From an uncultured bacterium (GTDB taxonomy: Bacteria; Hydrogenedentota; Hydrogenedentia; Hydrogenedentales; CAILVY01): a stretch of DNA of 59,128 bases. The DNA is taken from the NCBI GenBank assembly GCA_937951485.1, contig CALEDJ010000043.1, positions 1 to 59,128 on the forward strand. The letters run 5' to 3'. Shown one piece after another: positions 31,896 through 41,246 of this stretch. The position numbers and the translations under genes were made by a program. Position 1 is the stretch's first letter. Each line of letters opens with the position of its first letter. The notes beneath the pieces were generated by a model. That model was not told the origin of the DNA. It worked only from the letters and a program-made list of their open reading frames with translations, and ran no database searches.

Positions 31896-32306
31896 ATGGC
31901 GAAGCGTCCGGCAAAGCGTTACAAGCAACCTGTGTGGCCGCGTCCGCGATTCCCCTGGGAGGGTTGGAATCGGCCTGCATGGTTGATCTTGAATCCAGTG
32001 ACTCTGGCGCCGCCGGGCGGCGTTCTGTTCGCCATGTTGGCCTTGTCCTATTATCTGCTGCTCCAATGGCTCGGTTACTCCATGTCGCCGCAGGATGTAT
32101 TGGTGGGCGTGGCGCTTGTATTTGTGGCGGGTTACGCCGCCACGGGGATTTTTGTCTGGTACGTGCTGCGGGTGGCGTGGCGGGAATTGCCGGATTTTCT
32201 CAAAGGCCGCCGGCCAAGCGTAACGCCTGCGCCAAGCGCGTCTGAATCGTCCAAAGCGGAAGCGTCTGCGACATCCGCGGAATCGGAAGAACCGCAGCAC
32301 GCATGA
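31896..32306 (+). CDS. Small two-helix membrane protein
   Basis: 136 residues. A basic Pro/Trp-rich N-terminus (KRPAKRYKQPVWPRPRFPWE) precedes two transmembrane helices (VLFAMLALSYYLLLQWLGY and VLVGVALVFVAGYAATGIFV) and a Ser/Ala/Glu-rich tail of about 30 residues. No family recognised. It overlaps the PPIase gene by ATGA (32303), so it belongs to the same operon and probably works in the envelope with the foldase. Confidence 0.7.
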   Translation: MAKRPAKRYKQPVWPRPRFPWEGWNRPAWLILNPVTLAPPGGVLFAMLALSYYLLLQWLGYSMSPQDVLVGVALVFVAGYAATGIFVWYVLRVAWRELPDFLKGRRPSVTPAPSASESSKAEASATSAESEEPQHA

Positions 32307-33499
32307 CACCGGTGGGATATCAGGGAATGAAACTGACACATTGCTTTTTCTGGGCGGCGGTTGCGCTGGCGGCGGTCTCGGCCTCGGCCCAGGCGCCGGA
32401 CCTGAGCCGCATGGACATCGTGCAGCGGTCCGTGCCGGACGGGCCGGTGGCCATGGTGGACGGGTCCCCCGTGTCCAGCGACGATTTCCTCTACCTGTAT
32501 CACAGCCAATTGGCCCTCGTGACCGGCGGCGGGCAGCAGCCCGCAGATGACAGGACCCGCGTGGAGATTGCGCTGCACGCCCTGCGCGAACTGCTCCAGC
32601 GCGAAGTGCTCTACAAGGAGGCGCTGCGGCGCGGCCTCACCGTCACCGAGGAAGCGCTGGACGCCAATTACGCGCGGCGCCTGAGCGCATTGCAGGAACG
32701 GTGGGCGGCCCAGGGCGAAGCACCGCCGACGGAAGCGGATATATTGGCGGAATCGGGCCAGACCCGCGAGGAAGCCCGCGCATCCATGCGCAAATTGATG
32801 CTGGTAAACCAGGTTTTTGACGCCATCATCCGGGAGAGCGACATTGAGGTTGGCGATGCAGAGGTGGAAGCCTTCTACCGCACGCGCATGGAACTTTTCA
32901 AGCGCCCGAACCGGGTGCATCTCCGGCAGATTTTTGTGCGACCGAAGACGGCGGGCCGCGAACCGGACGACGCCGCATGGGAAGAAGCCCGCGCCCGCAT
33001 GGATCGCGCGCGCGCGCGCATCCGCGCCGGCGAGAGTTTTGAAACCGTGGCGCGCAGCGCCTCCGACGCCGCCGACCGGGAACACGGCGGCGATATGGGG
33101 CCGGTGCCCACCGATGCGCTGCCCCCGTTTTACATGGAGCCGGCGCTTCGGATGAATCCCGGCGAGATCAGCGACATTATCCGAAGTCCGCACGGATTCC
33201 ACATCATTCAACTGGTCGCCCGCGAAGAAAGCGACACGGCCCCGCTGGAGGAAGTACGCGAAGATATCCGGCGCATCCTGCGCGAAAACAAAGCGGATGA
33301 AATCCTGGCGCGTTTCTGTGAGCCAATATTGAGCGATTCGCGTCGCACCCGCGTATTTCTTCATCTGGATCCCACACTCCTGGCTGTCGTCAACCCTTCC
33401 CCTGCGTCGGACGCCGCCGGCGAAACCAACGCGGCCCCCGCCGGCAAACAGGCCGCGCCCAAGAGCAACCGAAGCCAATCGGGATCAAAGAAAAGGTAG
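32303..33499 (+). CDS. Parvulin-type peptidyl-prolyl isomerase (SurA/PrsA-like)
   Basis: 398 residues. The ATG overlaps the preceding stop; ATG 32327 (MKLTHCFFWAAVALAAVSAS) would give a shorter signal peptide. N-terminal SurA-like chaperone helices (VEIALHALRELLQREVLYKE, RRGLTVTEEALDANY) lead to a parvulin domain: RVHLRQIFVRPK, AGESFETVARSASDAADREH, GGDMGPVPTDALPP, MNPGEISDIIRSPHGFHIIQ, LVAREE. Catalytic His-x-(x)His-type residues at VHLRQI and GFHIIQ are present. The C-terminal 45 residues are Ala/Pro/Lys linker. Periplasmic foldase for outer-membrane proteins. Confidence 0.92.
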   Translation: MTPVGYQGMKLTHCFFWAAVALAAVSASAQAPDLSRMDIVQRSVPDGPVAMVDGSPVSSDDFLYLYHSQLALVTGGGQQPADDRTRVEIALHALRELLQREVLYKEALRRGLTVTEEALDANYARRLSALQERWAAQGEAPPTEADILAESGQTREEARASMRKLMLVNQVFDAIIRESDIEVGDAEVEAFYRTRMELFKRPNRVHLRQIFVRPKTAGREPDDAAWEEARARMDRARARIRAGESFETVARSASDAADREHGGDMGPVPTDALPPFYMEPALRMNPGEISDIIRSPHGFHIIQLVAREESDTAPLEEVREDIRRILRENKADEILARFCEPILSDSRRTRVFLHLDPTLLAVVNPSPASDAAGETNAAPAGKQAAPKSNRSQSGSKKR

Positions 33500-33505
33500 C
33501 GGCGG

Positions 33506-35422
33506 GTGAGGGTTGCATGCGTGATATGGCTCGCGGTTGCGGGGCCGGCTTTCGCCGAGCCCTATCACTGGCCGCTCGACCTGCCGCGCGAAATCACCTC
33601 CAGTTTCGGCGAATACCGCACCGGCCGCTTCCACGCCGGCATTGACCTGCGCACCAGCGGCATCGGCCGCGATGTGCGCGCCGCAGACGACGGCCATGTC
33701 AGCCGCGTGCGCTGTTCGCCCTTCGGCTACGGCAAGGCTGTCTATCTGCTCCTGCGCGACGGGCGCAGCGTCGTCTATGCGCACCTCGACGACTATTACG
33801 ACGAACTGCGCGACTATGTGCGCCAGGGGCAGCACGCCGCCAGAAGTTACACCGTGGACCTGTTCCCCGAACCCGGTCGCTTTCCCGTGAAACGCGGCCA
33901 GATCATCGCAAAAAGCGGCCAGACCGGTACCGGCGCGCCACATCTGCATTACGAAATCCGCGACCCTGCGGAGCGCCCCATCCACCCGCGCCTCCTTGGC
34001 GTTGTCTGGCCCGACCAGCGACGCCCGGAAATCCAGCGCATCCTGATCGCGCCCGACGGCCCGGCATCCGCCGTGAATGGTTCCGTCCTGCCTGCGATCC
34101 TGGATGTCGAGCACCTGGGCGGCGGCCGATACCGCAGCGCGCCGGTGCGCGTGCGCGGCGGCGCGGGTTTCGGCGCGGACGTGGTGGACCCCGCGCCGGG
34201 CGGCAGCCGGCTCGGCATATACCGCATGCGCCTGCTGGAAGGGGAAAAGGAACACTTCCGCCTTCAGCATGATGTGATTTCCTACGACGACAACCACAAC
34301 GCGGCGGTGGCGTATCATCCGTTCTATCTGGGCGAGGGACGTTTCCTGCTGCTCTGGCGCTGGCCGGGCAACCAGAGCGCGAGTTACGCGCACAGTCCCG
34401 GCGACGGCTGGCTGCGCGCGCCGACCGAGCGCACCGAAGTCGTCATCGCGGCGGAGGACTGCGCCGACAACGCCGCGTCGGTCGTCATCCCCATCATCCC
34501 CGACGACGACGCGCCGGAACCGGCCGTCACCGGCGGCGGCAATGGCACGGGCGCGGCGGAACTGCGTTGCGTGGGCACGATGCTGGCGCTGATCATCACC
34601 TTCACGGAACCGGAACCCGAAGCGCCGATGGTCACCGTGGATGCGGGTGTGGAAGCCCTGGTCCCCTGCCGGCGGGTTGACGACCGGCATTTTGAAGCGG
34701 CCTTTGCGCCGCGTCGCGCCGGCGCACATGCACTGCGCGCCGCGCATCCGCGCATGAAACCCTTTGAGCACGTCTTCAAGGTCGCCTTGCGCGGCGAAGC
34801 GGAAACCCGCTTTGCGCTGACCGACGATGTGCTGCTGGAAACCAGACCCAATTCGCCCTACGGCGTGATATTCGCCTGGGCGGACCAGGTCGGCGAATCG
34901 CCTGCGTCGCCCGCCCGGCGGCTCAGCCCCGTCTGGCGCATCCACCCGGCGGAAACGCCGATTGACGCGCCGGTCACGCTGTCCTTCCCCGCGCCTTCCG
35001 GGGTGGATCGCCCGGAGCGGGTGCATGTCTATCGTCTGCGCGGCGGTGGGTGGTCCTGTCTGGACACCACCCGCGACGGCGGGCGCTTCCGCATCGCCAC
35101 CCGCGCCTTCGGCGCCTATGCGCTCCTGGAAGACGACACGCCGCCCGCCATCGCCAACATCAGCCCGCCGCAACAATACCAGGCGAAGACGAAGCGTCCG
35201 ATCATCGCAGCGACCATCACCGATGCGGCCAGCGGCATCGCCGCCTATGAAGTGACTGCCGGCGGCGTCTGGCTGCTTACCGCCTATGATCCCGATCAAA
35301 ACCGCATCACTTGGGAACGCGACCACGATCTGCCGTCAGGACCGCAGGAAATCGTATTTCGGGTGACGGACAAGGCCGGCAATGTCGCTGCGGCGAAAAG
35401 GACGGTGATTATTCCGCAGTGA
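33506..35422 (+). CDS. Secreted M23 metallopeptidase with long beta-rich C-terminus
   Basis: 638 residues from GTG 33506, with AAAAGG upstream and a signal peptide (MRVACVIWLAVAGPAFAEPY). The N-terminal LytM domain has all zinc and catalytic residues: His43 and Asp47 (GRFHAGIDL), His93 (VVYAHLDD) and the His146-x-His148 pair (APHLHYEIRD). The next 480 residues are tandem beta-sandwich segments ending in an Ig-like unit (ITDAASGIAAYEVTAGGVWL, VFRVTDKAGNVAAAKRTVII). Active endopeptidase on peptidoglycan is expected. It follows the PPIase by 6 bases, so the four genes 30604-35422 probably form one envelope operon. Confidence 0.92.
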   Translation: MRVACVIWLAVAGPAFAEPYHWPLDLPREITSSFGEYRTGRFHAGIDLRTSGIGRDVRAADDGHVSRVRCSPFGYGKAVYLLLRDGRSVVYAHLDDYYDELRDYVRQGQHAARSYTVDLFPEPGRFPVKRGQIIAKSGQTGTGAPHLHYEIRDPAERPIHPRLLGVVWPDQRRPEIQRILIAPDGPASAVNGSVLPAILDVEHLGGGRYRSAPVRVRGGAGFGADVVDPAPGGSRLGIYRMRLLEGEKEHFRLQHDVISYDDNHNAAVAYHPFYLGEGRFLLLWRWPGNQSASYAHSPGDGWLRAPTERTEVVIAAEDCADNAASVVIPIIPDDDAPEPAVTGGGNGTGAAELRCVGTMLALIITFTEPEPEAPMVTVDAGVEALVPCRRVDDRHFEAAFAPRRAGAHALRAAHPRMKPFEHVFKVALRGEAETRFALTDDVLLETRPNSPYGVIFAWADQVGESPASPARRLSPVWRIHPAETPIDAPVTLSFPAPSGVDRPERVHVYRLRGGGWSCLDTTRDGGRFRIATRAFGAYALLEDDTPPAIANISPPQQYQAKTKRPIIAATITDAASGIAAYEVTAGGVWLLTAYDPDQNRITWERDHDLPSGPQEIVFRVTDKAGNVAAAKRTVIIPQ

Positions 35423-35546
35423 AGGGGAAAACGGGCAGGAAGGACGGCAAGGGCAACAAGGAAGGCGGGCACAACAGAGACGGCAGGGATAAAAGGAACT
35501 GTGAATTCAGGGCGTGCTTCTTTGATTTCTCCCGTTCCCGCGTGCT

Positions 35547-35599
35547 CCGTCCATGCCGTCCATCTCGTCCCCCTGTCCGCCTCGTCCGCCCCGTCCGAC
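35547..35599. repeat. Six-unit GTCC 9-bp array
   Basis: CCGTCCATG, CCGTCCATC, TCGTCCCC(C), CTGTCCGCC, TCGTCCGCC, CCGTCCGAC; one unit is 8 bases. It lies between the convergent M23 peptidase and NDK genes (35423-35663), a gap with no gene. Same motif type, read on the other strand, as the GGAC arrays at 4532 and 18562. Confidence 0.75.
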
Positions 35600-35663
35600 A
35601 AACGCACCGGCGTCTCCGCTTTGCGATCACCCCGAAAAAGACCGCAAAACAACCACACCGCAG

Positions 35664-36404
35664 TCAATCATTCTCCGGCAAAGCATTGATAAGGTATTTC
35701 GCGGCCACCGCCTGCAGCGTGTACGCCGCAGGCGCTCCCTTCGCGATGGCCTGCACCACTTCCAGGTCCGACTGCCAGACTATCTCGCCCGGCGCCATCA
35801 ACAGCGTGCTGCCGACTTCATGCTCGGTGAACAGCCGGTCGTCTTTGAAGTAGAAGTGCTCCTGGCAAAGCACCGCCGGATAGATGCGCATCAGCGGCGG
35901 AATGTCCACCGGACGAAACCATAACTTGATTTCACGCTCCGCCTCCGCCGGCGTCGCCGACGCGTGAATGAGATTGTCCAGCCGATCCGCGATGATTTTG
36001 CCGGATTCATCCATTACCGGCACGACTGTGCCCAGCGCGCGGATGCAGCCGGGGCGCGTGTCCCGCGCTTTGTGCGGATTCGTCGGCCCCGCGATGTCGC
36101 GCACTTTACGGATGGCGTCCAGCCCGTGATAGACCAGTGCAATCACCCGCCGCTTGTCCGGGGCATCGGGATAATGCACTTTGCCGCGAATATAATCGCT
36201 GAGCGCAAAGAAAAACGGCTTGTCCCGGTGCTCTACGTAGTGCTCCTCGGCCAGCATGCGCGTCACATTGACGATCTTTGCGCCGGCAAACCGCAGGCCT
36301 GTGTGAAATTCCGAGTATTGCGAAAGAACATAGCCGGTGAGCGAATTTTTCAACGCATCCGGCTTGATGAGCACCAGTGTCTGTTCCAATTTCGGTTCCG
36401 TCAT
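35664..36404 (-). CDS. ndk: Enlarged nucleoside-diphosphate kinase-like protein
   Basis: 246 residues from ATG 36404 with AGGAAGG eight bases upstream. NDK motifs: EQTLVLIKPDALKN, FAGAKIVNVTRMLAEEHYVE, RVIALVYHGLDAIRKVRDIA, GPTNPHKARDTRPGCIRAL, and the active-site DNLIHASATPAEAEREIKLW with phospho-acceptor His147. Ordinary NDKs have 130-150 residues; this one has a longer Kpn-loop region (FFFALSDYIRGKVHYPDAPD) and an extra C-terminal domain of about 75 residues (EHFYFKDDRLFTEHEVGSTL). It should transfer gamma-phosphate between NTPs and NDPs; the extension may alter assembly or substrate. Confidence 0.85.
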   Translation of the reverse strand: MTEPKLEQTLVLIKPDALKNSLTGYVLSQYSEFHTGLRFAGAKIVNVTRMLAEEHYVEHRDKPFFFALSDYIRGKVHYPDAPDKRRVIALVYHGLDAIRKVRDIAGPTNPHKARDTRPGCIRALGTVVPVMDESGKIIADRLDNLIHASATPAEAEREIKLWFRPVDIPPLMRIYPAVLCQEHFYFKDDRLFTEHEVGSTLLMAPGEIVWQSDLEVVQAIAKGAPAAYTLQAVAAKYLINALPEND

Positions 36405-36443
36405 TGAAAACACCTTCCTACGTCTGGCTGAAAAACGAACGCG

Positions 36444-36452
36444 AGTATAACA
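36444..36452 (-). promoter_or_regulatory. Extended -10 promoter candidate for the NDK-like gene
   Basis: Minus strand TGTTATACT, an extended -10 with five of six matches, 40 bases before the start at 36404. It lies just downstream (in the direction of transcription) of the 7-bp repeat array. Confidence 0.5.
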
Positions 36453-36463
36453 CTATCCGCCTC

Positions 36464-36505
36464 ATGCATTCCGCATTCCGCATTCCGCATTCGGCATTTC
36501 GCATT
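36464..36505 (-). repeat. Six-unit AATGCGG heptamer array behind the dut stop
   Basis: On the minus strand: AATGCGA, AATGCCG, then AATGCGG three times and AATGCA. The first unit overlaps the TAA stop of dut (36506-36504). Same unit and same orientation to the upstream gene as the array behind the photolyase gene. Confidence 0.9.
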
Positions 36506-36956
36506 ACAGTCCGGTATGGCCGAAACCGCCCGCGCCTCGGGATGTTTCGTCCAGCGTGTCCACGGGCATCCACGTTGCGCGGGCAACGGGCGCGATCACC
36601 ATCTGCGCGATGCGGTCACCGCGCCGGACGGTGAAGGGTTCCTGTCCCATATTGATGAGGATGATGCGGATTTCACCCCGATAATCCGCGTCAATGGTGC
36701 CCGGCGTGTTGACCATGGTGACGCCGTGGCGGACAGCGAGGCCGCTCCGCGGCCGGATTTGGGCCTCGTGGCCCGGGGGCAGCGCGATGCGCAGGCCGGT
36801 GGGAATGAGGGCGCGCGCGCCGGGTTCCAGCACGACGGGTTCGCGGACGGCGGCGCGGAGGTCCATACCGGCGGCGTGGTCGGTGGCGTAGTCGGGCAGG
36901 GGGATATCTTCGCAGTCCGGGTCGCGCACGATGGCGATGCGAACAGGGTCCGTCAC
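36504..36956 (-). CDS. dut: dUTP diphosphatase
   Basis: 150 residues from GTG 36956, which overlaps the M16 peptidase stop (GTGA); an upstream ATG at 37043 would intrude 87 bases further into that gene. All five trimeric dUTPase motifs are present: I ([11 protein letters not shown]), II (RPRSGLAV), III ([15 protein letters not shown], catalytic Asp), IV ([11 protein letters not shown]) and V ([11 protein letters not shown]). It hydrolyses dUTP to dUMP, keeping uracil out of DNA and feeding dTMP synthesis. Co-transcribed with the peptidase. Confidence 0.96.
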   Translation of the reverse strand: MTDPVRIAIVRDPDCEDIPLPDYATDHAAGMDLRAAVREPVVLEPGARALIPTGLRIALPPGHEAQIRPRSGLAVRHGVTMVNTPGTIDADYRGEIRIILINMGQEPFTVRRGDRIAQMVIAPVARATWMPVDTLDETSRGAGGFGHTGL

Positions 36957-38227
36957 AGGGCGATCTCTCCCACTTTGCAGCCGTTCAGGGAATGCAGAAT
37001 GACCGCCGCGCAGTTTTCCTTCGTGAACACGCGGCGCGCGCACGCCATCACGTCCTCGGCGGTGACGGCGTCCACCTTCCGCACAATCTCCTCCACCGGC
37101 ACCATGCGCCCATGGTACATCATGCTCTTGGCCATGCGCGACATGCGGGTCGAAGTGTTCTCCATGGCCATGAGCAGATTGCCCTTGATCTGTTCCCGGT
37201 TCATTTCCATTTCCCGGTCCGAGACCGGCTCTTCACGGATGCGCCGGAGTTCCCCGAAGATCAGGTCCATCGCCCGCGCACATTGTTGCGGGGCCACGCC
37301 CGCATACACGCCCATCATCCCCGCGTGCGTGTGGAAGGAATGGAAACTGTAGATGGCGTAGGCGAGGCCTTCCTGTTCGCGGATGCGCTCGAAGAGACGC
37401 GACGTGGACCCGCCGCCGATGATGCTGCTGAGCAGGTCGCAGACATAGCGCGCGTCATCCTGCAGCGTGGGCGCGGGGAAACCGAGACAGATGTGCGCCT
37501 GCGCAATGTCGCGCGCAACCAGGCGCAGACCGCTCTGACAGGGCGGCGCCCCCGTATCACCGGGCGGCATCGTCGCTGGAATCGGTTCAAACGCCGTGCG
37601 AATCTGGTCCAGCACAGCCGCTTCATCAAAATTGCCCGCAACGGAGACAAACATGTTCTCCGGCACGTAGCATCGCTCGAAGAATTTCTGTACGTCGTCC
37701 CGCGTGATCGCGGACACGGAGGCTTGCGTGCCGGAGATCGGCCGTCCCAGCGGATGATCCGGCCACTGATGCGCAGCCAGCAGGTCGTGGATCAGTTCAT
37801 CGGGCGTGTCCTCAATCGAGGCGATCTCTTCGAGAATGACGTTGCGCTCCTTTTCCATGTCGCAAAAGAGTGAATTGCTCAGGATGTCAGCGAGGATTTC
37901 GATGCCGACGCCGACGTGGTGCGACAGCATCCTGACGTAGAGGCAGGTGTGTTCCCTGGAAGTGAAGGCGTTGATCTGTCCCCCGCGCCCCTCAATCGCC
38001 TCCATGATTTCCCGCACGTTGCGGTTCTTCGTGCCCTTGAAAAACAGATGCTCCAGAAAATGCGCCAGGCCGTTTTCCTGCGGCGCTTCATTCGCGGAAC
38101 CGGCCCGCACCCACACCCCGACGCTCGCCGAGTGCAGATGCGGCAACCGCTCCAAGGTCACGGTAATGCCGTTCGCCAGACGATGTATGCTCACCATTTC
38201 GGAAGTCAGGGGATTCTTGTTCACCAT
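36953..38227 (-). CDS. M16 family zinc metallopeptidase (mitochondrial processing peptidase-like)
   Basis: 424 residues. N-terminal catalytic half: [32 protein letters not shown], and the inverted zinc motif [14 protein letters not shown] (H-F-L-E-H) with distal Glu in [16 protein letters not shown]-terminal half: [52 protein letters not shown]. This domain order is that of PqqL/YmxG-type single-subunit M16B enzymes. A processing or peptide-clearing role is likely; no signal peptide. In many bacteria this gene follows pnp, as here (72 bases after it), and precedes dut by overlap. Confidence 0.94.
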   Translation of the reverse strand: MVNKNPLTSEMVSIHRLANGITVTLERLPHLHSASVGVWVRAGSANEAPQENGLAHFLEHLFFKGTKNRNVREIMEAIEGRGGQINAFTSREHTCLYVRMLSHHVGVGIEILADILSNSLFCDMEKERNVILEEIASIEDTPDELIHDLLAAHQWPDHPLGRPISGTQASVSAITRDDVQKFFERCYVPENMFVSVAGNFDEAAVLDQIRTAFEPIPATMPPGDTGAPPCQSGLRLVARDIAQAHICLGFPAPTLQDDARYVCDLLSSIIGGGSTSRLFERIREQEGLAYAIYSFHSFHTHAGMMGVYAGVAPQQCARAMDLIFGELRRIREEPVSDREMEMNREQIKGNLLMAMENTSTRMSRMAKSMMYHGRMVPVEEIVRKVDAVTAEDVMACARRVFTKENCAAVILHSLNGCKVGEIAL

Positions 38228-38298
38228 GCATTTCCTGCAAAGAAGCGGGAGGCGCTTCCTCGTGGAAGCGCCCCGCCGGTTGATTGTACCGTTGCGGA

Positions 38299-38460
38299 TT
38301 AACGGCGGTTGTCGCGCCCGCGGTCGCGTCCGCCGCGATCCCGGCCACCCCGGTCGCGGTCGCGTCCGCCGCGGTCGCGGTCGCGCCCGCCGCGGTCGCG
38401 GTCACGTCCGCCCCGGTCATAGTCGCGTCCGCCGCGGTCGCGGTCACGTCCGCCGCGGTC
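38299..38460. repeat. GC-rich repeat encoding the PNPase Arg/Gly/Asp tail
   Basis: Plus strand is a series of CGGTCGCG/TCCGCCGCGG units (about 21-24 bases each, six to seven copies), giving repeated GGRDRDR in the protein. It spans the last 52 codons, TAA included. Confidence 0.8.
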
Positions 38461-40644
38461 GCCCGAAGCCTTGGGGTGCACTTCTTCGGCGGGGACGCGG
38501 CCCAATGCGACGTCGGCCTGCACCTTGGACAGGTTGATGCGGCCCATCTTGTCCACCTCGATGACCTTCACGTCCACTTCGTCGCCGACATCCACGACAT
38601 CCGTCACTTCGGCGACGCGGCCGGGCGCGAGTTCGGAGATATGAATCAGCCCTTCCTTGCTGCCGGGAAGCGAACAGAACGCGCCGAAGTTCATGATGCG
38701 GGTGATCATGCCGCGATAAACGGCGCCGACTTCGATTTCGGCCGTGATCTCGCGGATCATTTCGATGGCGGCCTGGGCGCTTTCCTGGTCCACGGCGGCG
38801 ACGTGGATCGTGCCGTCGTCCTGGATGTCAATTTCCGCGCCGGTGCTGCTTTGAATCTCGCGCACCACCTTGCCGCCCGGCCCGATGACTTCCCGAATCT
38901 TTTCGGGGTCAATCTTGATGGTGTAAATGCGCGGCGCATACGGCGAGATTTCAGGCCGCGGCGCGGGCATTGCCTCGCGCATCTTTGCAAGGATATATTC
39001 CCGGCCCACGCGCGCCTGATCCAGCGCCTGCTGCATCACTTCGCGGGAGATGCCCTTGATTTTGGTGTCCATCTGAAACGCGGTGATGCCCTTCTCCGTG
39101 CCGCAGACCTTGAAATCCATGTCGCCGAGGTGATCTTCGTCGCCGAGGATATCGCTCAGGACCCGGACTTCCTCGCCTTCCTTGATCAGCCCCATGGCGA
39201 TGCCCGCGACGGGCGCTTTGATGGGCACTCCCGCATCCATCAGGCTGAGTGTGCCGCCGCAGACCGTGGCCATTGAACTCGACCCGTTGCTTTCGGTGAT
39301 GTCGGACACGATGCGGACGGTGTAGGGAAACTCCTCTTCGGGGTCCACGGTCTCCGGCTTCGCTTCAAGGCCGTTGTTTTCCACCTCAAACGGCAGCACG
39401 TTCTGCAGGGCGCGTTCCGCGAGTTTTCCATGGCCCACTTCCCGCCGGCCAGGCCCCATAATCCGGCGCACTTCGCCCACCGACCATGCAGGGAAATTGT
39501 AGTGCAGGAAGAAACGGCGGAAGGCGTCGCCGGTCAACTCGTCGAGCCGCTGTTCGTCGCGGCTGGTGCCGAGCGTGGTGGTGACGAGCGCCTGGGTTTC
39601 ACCGCGCGTGAACAGGGCCGAGCCATGCGCGCGCGGCAAGATGCCGACCTCAATCGTGATCGGGCGGATTTCATCGAGAGTGCGCCCGTCTATGCGGCGG
39701 TTGGTGCGCACGACCATGCTGCGCAGCAGTCGTTTTTCCAGGGCGTCGAAGGCTTCGCCGATAAGCGGCTCACACTCGGCGAAGCGCTCCTCGCCGTACT
39801 GCGCCGCGAGTTTCTCGCGCACTTCCGTTTTCAATGCCTCAACCGCTTCGTGACGGTCCTGTTTCCCCGTGATTTGCAGCGCTTCTTCCAGCCGGGCGGC
39901 GGCCAGCGCCTCCACGTCGGCGGTGACTTGCGGGTCTTCGGCGGGCGGCGGCACCGGCATTTTCTCCACGCCGCAGCGCGCCCGCAACTCCTCGATGCAG
40001 GCCACAATATCTCGGATATGCTTGTGGCCGAATTCCAGCGCCTCCAGCATGAGCGATTCGGACACCTCGTCAGCCTGGCCTTCGACCATGCATATCGCGT
40101 CCCGTGTGCCCGCCATGACAATGTCAATCTCGCTTGCCGCCATGTCTGCCATCGGCGGATTCACCACGAGTTGGCCCTCAATATAACCGACACGCACCGC
40201 GCCGATGGGTTCCAGCAGCGGAATCTTGGAGATGTGCAGCGCCGCCGACGCGGCATTGATGGACAAGACGTCGGGGTTGTGGGTGTTGTCCGCCGAAAGC
40301 ACCGTCTGACACACCTGGATTTCATTGAGAAACGATTTCGGAAAGAGCGGCCGAAGGGGCCGGTCGGTCAAGCGGCAGACCAGAATCTCCCGCTCGGAAG
40401 GGCGCGCTTCGCGCCGGAAAAAATTGCCCGGAATCTGCCCCACGGAATAAAACTTTTCGCGATAGTCCACGGTCAGCGGGAAAAACCCCTGGCCGGGCTT
40501 GGGCGTGGGTTCGACGCAGACCGCGGAAAGCACCATCGTGTCCCCGCTTCTGCAGATGACGGCCCCATGGGCCTGCTTGGCGATGCGGCCGGTCTCAAAT
40601 TCAATTTCGTCCGCGCCGACTTGCACTGTTAAGCGTTCTACCAT
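38299..40644 (-). CDS. pnp: Polyribonucleotide nucleotidyltransferase (PNPase) with RGG-like tail
   Basis: 781 residues from ATG 40644. Two RNase PH domains (residues 1-230 and 310-560; e.g. [40 protein letters not shown]), KH domain ([20 protein letters not shown]) and S1 domain ([20 protein letters not shown]). The tail after residue 725 is an unusual (D-R-G-G-R-D-R)n sequence of about 55 residues, giving a highly charged RNA-binding-like end. The enzyme degrades RNA 3'-5' phosphorolytically. The gene is downstream of rpsO with hairpins between, the classical arrangement. Confidence 0.97.
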   Translation of the reverse strand: MVERLTVQVGADEIEFETGRIAKQAHGAVICRSGDTMVLSAVCVEPTPKPGQGFFPLTVDYREKFYSVGQIPGNFFRREARPSEREILVCRLTDRPLRPLFPKSFLNEIQVCQTVLSADNTHNPDVLSINAASAALHISKIPLLEPIGAVRVGYIEGQLVVNPPMADMAASEIDIVMAGTRDAICMVEGQADEVSESLMLEALEFGHKHIRDIVACIEELRARCGVEKMPVPPPAEDPQVTADVEALAAARLEEALQITGKQDRHEAVEALKTEVREKLAAQYGEERFAECEPLIGEAFDALEKRLLRSMVVRTNRRIDGRTLDEIRPITIEVGILPRAHGSALFTRGETQALVTTTLGTSRDEQRLDELTGDAFRRFFLHYNFPAWSVGEVRRIMGPGRREVGHGKLAERALQNVLPFEVENNGLEAKPETVDPEEEFPYTVRIVSDITESNGSSSMATVCGGTLSLMDAGVPIKAPVAGIAMGLIKEGEEVRVLSDILGDEDHLGDMDFKVCGTEKGITAFQMDTKIKGISREVMQQALDQARVGREYILAKMREAMPAPRPEISPYAPRIYTIKIDPEKIREVIGPGGKVVREIQSSTGAEIDIQDDGTIHVAAVDQESAQAAIEMIREITAEIEVGAVYRGMITRIMNFGAFCSLPGSKEGLIHISELAPGRVAEVTDVVDVGDEVDVKVIEVDKMGRINLSKVQADVALGRVPAEEVHPKASGDRGGRDRDRGGRDYDRGGRDRDRGGRDRDRGGRDRDRGGRDRGGRDRGRDNRR

Positions 40645-40777
40645 TGATTCATTTGCTCCCAGGCGGCCGCGCATTGACAGCGCCGCCGCGTGCGCCTTTC
40701 CATTTCTTCTTTGCGGAAAGGCTTTCTACCAAGGAACGACTCCCACATCATTCCGAAATTCTTGTCCATTATTTGAT

Positions 40778-40813
40778 GCGGGAAAAATCCCGCAACGCAG
40801 GCATCCTGCCTGC
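40778..40813 (-). other. Two hairpins in the rpsO-pnp intergenic region
   Basis: GCGGGA-aaaa-TCCCGC (40778-40793) and GCAGGC-atcct-GCCTGC (40797-40813) lie in the 244-base rpsO-pnp spacer. In other bacteria hairpins in this place are RNase III sites that start pnp autoregulation; that role here is inferred by position. Confidence 0.5.
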
Positions 40814-40859
40814 CTGTATGGTGCGTTCTGCCGTAACAGGCCATGGTCCATAAGAATGC

Positions 40860-40881
40860 GGGGCGGCTCGAAAGCCGCCCC
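40860..40881 (-). terminator. rpsO terminator-like hairpin
   Basis: Perfect 9-bp stem GGGGCGGCT / AGCCGCCCC with tetraloop (CGAA on the plus strand, TTCG on the minus, a stable UUCG-type loop), 8 bases after the rpsO stop. In the direction of transcription only GCATTCTTAT follows, so termination is probably partial, allowing read-through into pnp. Confidence 0.7.
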
Positions 40882-40888
40882 GGCATGG

Positions 40889-41158
40889 TTACTTGCGGAG
40901 GCCGAGTTCGGCGATCAATGCACGATACCGTTCCAGATTCGTCGCGCGCAGGTAATTCAGCAGATTCCGCCGCTGCCCCACCAGTTTCAGCAGCCCGCGC
41001 CGTCCCGCGAAATCCTTGCCGTGCGTCTTGAAATGCTCTGTGAGTTGGTTGATCCGCTCCGTCAGCAGCGCAATCTGCACCTCCGGCGATCCGGTATCGT
41101 TTTCGTTCTGGCCGAACTTCCCGATAATCTCCTGTTTGCGTTCTTTTGTCAGGGGCAT
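40889..41158 (-). CDS. rpsO: 30S ribosomal protein S15
   Basis: 89 residues, the normal size: [86 protein letters not shown] precedes the ATG. S15 binds the central domain of 16S rRNA early in 30S assembly. rpsO-pnp is a conserved pair. Confidence 0.98.
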   Translation of the reverse strand: MPLTKERKQEIIGKFGQNENDTGSPEVQIALLTERINQLTEHFKTHGKDFAGRRGLLKLVGQRRNLLNYLRATNLERYRALIAELGLRK

Positions 41159-41246
41159 GACTCATCCTTTCCTGTCCGCCCGCCGCCCAGTTCGCCGCTG
41201 CGCGCCTGCGCCGCGCGCGACCGAGCCGCGGGTACCTTGTATCCTG

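Noticed and set aside
33485-35326. 613-codon minus-strand open frame opposite the M23 peptidase
   Set aside because: The plus strand has a full set of M23 zinc ligands and signal peptide; the minus frame has no recognisable domain.
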